A DNA stretch of 64,000 nt. Source: DATARR01 sp034666985. GTDB taxonomy: Bacteria; Acidobacteriota; Thermoanaerobaculia; Multivoradales; UBA5704. Within the stretch, counting starts at the first letter, position 1, and each line of letters begins with the position of its first letter. A program made the position numbers and the translations under genes. Where the stretch lies: contig JAXDKS010000049.1 of assembly GCA_034666985.1 (NCBI GenBank), forward strand, positions 7,094-71,093, written 5' to 3'. Shown here piece after piece: positions 63,469-64,000 of this stretch. The notes below the pieces were generated by a model. It saw only the letters and a list, made by a program, of their open reading frames with translations, made no database searches and had not been told where the DNA came from.

Positions 63469-64000
63469 CTGCTCTCTCGCACACTCCCCTCCGATCCGAC
63501 CCCGGAATCCGAGACGGCGACGTCCTCCGTCGCTGTCTCCGCCCCCGGCAAGCTGATCCTCATGGGCGAGCACGCGGTCGTCTACGGCCGCCCCGCCCTC
63601 GTCGCGGCCATCGACCGCCGCCTCACCGTCCGCGTCTCTCCCCGGCGGGACGCCGCCCTCCATCTCGACCTTCCTGGCTTGGACCACGCCGAGGAGACTT
63701 CCTGGGAGTCCGTGCTCGCCTATGCCCGGGCCGCCCGGGGGAGATGGGACGACTACTCGCGAGAACCTGCTCCCGAGAGATTCCGTGAGGTGCGCGGCGA
63801 GGATCCCGCCCATGTAGTGAAGGTGGCCTTGGGAGAAGCGGTTGCAGCCTTCGCGACCTCCTCAGCTCCCCAGCCCAAGACCCTCATCACCCCGGCCCTC
63901 TTCTCCCGTCCCCTCCCACCCCCCTCACCGGGAGAAGAGGGAGAAAAGCAACACCCTGTAGGGTGCGCTGCGCGCACCGCCAACAGTCATGGTGCGCACA
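63469..64000 (+). CDS. Mevalonate kinase (GHMP family), 3' end beyond window; start codon unclear; carries an in-frame repeat
   Basis: The frame SSVAVSAPGKLILMGEHAVV plus YGRPALVAAIDRRLTVRVSP is a GHMP-kinase N-terminus. HVVKVALGEAVAAFATSS follows, where kinases of this family continue towards the GSGxGSSAA ATP loop. Instead the frame runs through repeat elements 1 and 2 (63880-64000, reading KTLITPALFSRPLPPPSPGE...) with no stop to the window end. Between the upstream in-frame stop (inside the reductase gene) and the APGK motif there is no ATG, GTG or TTG; the best candidate is a CTG at 63469. It is the fourth gene of the isoprenoid operon. Confidence 0.8.
   Translation, partial: MLSRTLPSDPTPESETATSSVAVSAPGKLILMGEHAVVYGRPALVAAIDRRLTVRVSPRRDAALHLDLPGLDHAEETSWESVLAYARAARGRWDDYSREPAPERFREVRGEDPAHVVKVALGEAVAAFATSSAPQPKTLITPALFSRPLPPPSPGEEGEKQHPVGCAARTANSHGAH
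63880..64000 (+). repeat. Elements 1 and 2, copy inside the mevalonate kinase frame (element 2 cut by window edge)
   Basis: Element 1 (63880-63945) starts ACCCTCATCACCCCGGCCCT and has hairpin arms CTCTTCTCCC and GGGAGAAGAG. Element 2 begins GTAGGGTGCGCTGCGCGCAC at 63958, with the complementary GGTGCGCAC at 63991. Together they match 21087-21148 (element 1) and 32464-32548 (half of element 1 plus element 2). Confidence 0.88.

Overview
The window is GC-rich chromosomal DNA. Protein families point to a deep-branching soil or sediment heterotroph, most likely Acidobacteriota of the Thermoanaerobaculia type: GWxTD/VWFA exported proteins, CRTAC1 (ASPIC/UnbV) proteins, a multihaem cytochrome-TPR protein, coupled M16 peptidases, a zinc-ribbon Ser/Thr kinase with TPRs, and a mevalonate pathway. 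This assignment is inference from gene content; no rRNA or tRNA gene was found.

Left flank (1-9.9 kb): a tandem FKBP prolyl isomerase (cut by the window edge), a coupled pair of M16 peptidase genes, a MazF-type toxin-antitoxin pair, a membrane protein and a repeat-domain exported protein of unknown function, a thioredoxin-like TPR protein and an intradiol-dioxygenase-like lipoprotein.

First accessory stretch (9.9-15 kb): gene debris (RidA fragment, truncated beta-rich protein, RAYT transposase remnant beside a perfect 28-bp palindrome), a frameshifted secreted protein, an AidA/PixA-like protein, and a toxin-antitoxin segment lying between two ~215-bp direct copies of the promoter and 5' end of a sigma54-type regulator gene. 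The intact regulator is translationally coupled to a zinc-ribbon/kinase/TPR protein (15-19 kb).

Second accessory stretch (19-32.5 kb): a ChaN-like/PDZ protein, small regulators, a frameshifted HTH-TPR gene, inverted-repeat elements, a Tat-exported protein next to a copy of its N-terminal domain, and broken comM, recombinase and integrase genes. Gene decay and mobile-element remains are concentrated here.

Right half (32.5-64 kb) is mostly intact: SpoIIE-type phosphatase, TonB, a NYN/OST-HTH-DUF2750-YjbQ operon, GWxTD/VWFA protein, M19 dipeptidase, cupin, CopG antitoxin, CRTAC1 protein with a pentahaem cytochrome-TPR protein, QueE, a TPR regulator, and a small exported protein with GS(I/V)MDP repeats. 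At 50.1-53.4 kb lie four genes matching the complete hydroxymalonyl-ACP extender-unit set (FkbH-like HAD, acyl-CoA dehydrogenase, ACP, 3-hydroxyacyl-CoA dehydrogenase) with no polyketide synthase in view. Then come coupled GH43-like and GH1-like genes, a P450, an XRE regulator, a PhzF protein, and a mevalonate/isoprenoid operon: polyprenyl synthase, type 2 IPP isomerase, HMG-CoA reductase, mevalonate kinase. The kinase reading frame runs, without a stop, through a copy of a palindromic repeat also found at 21.1 and 32.5 kb. This in-frame repeat, the orphan extender-unit set and the duplicated-promoter toxin-antitoxin insertion are the most notable items.
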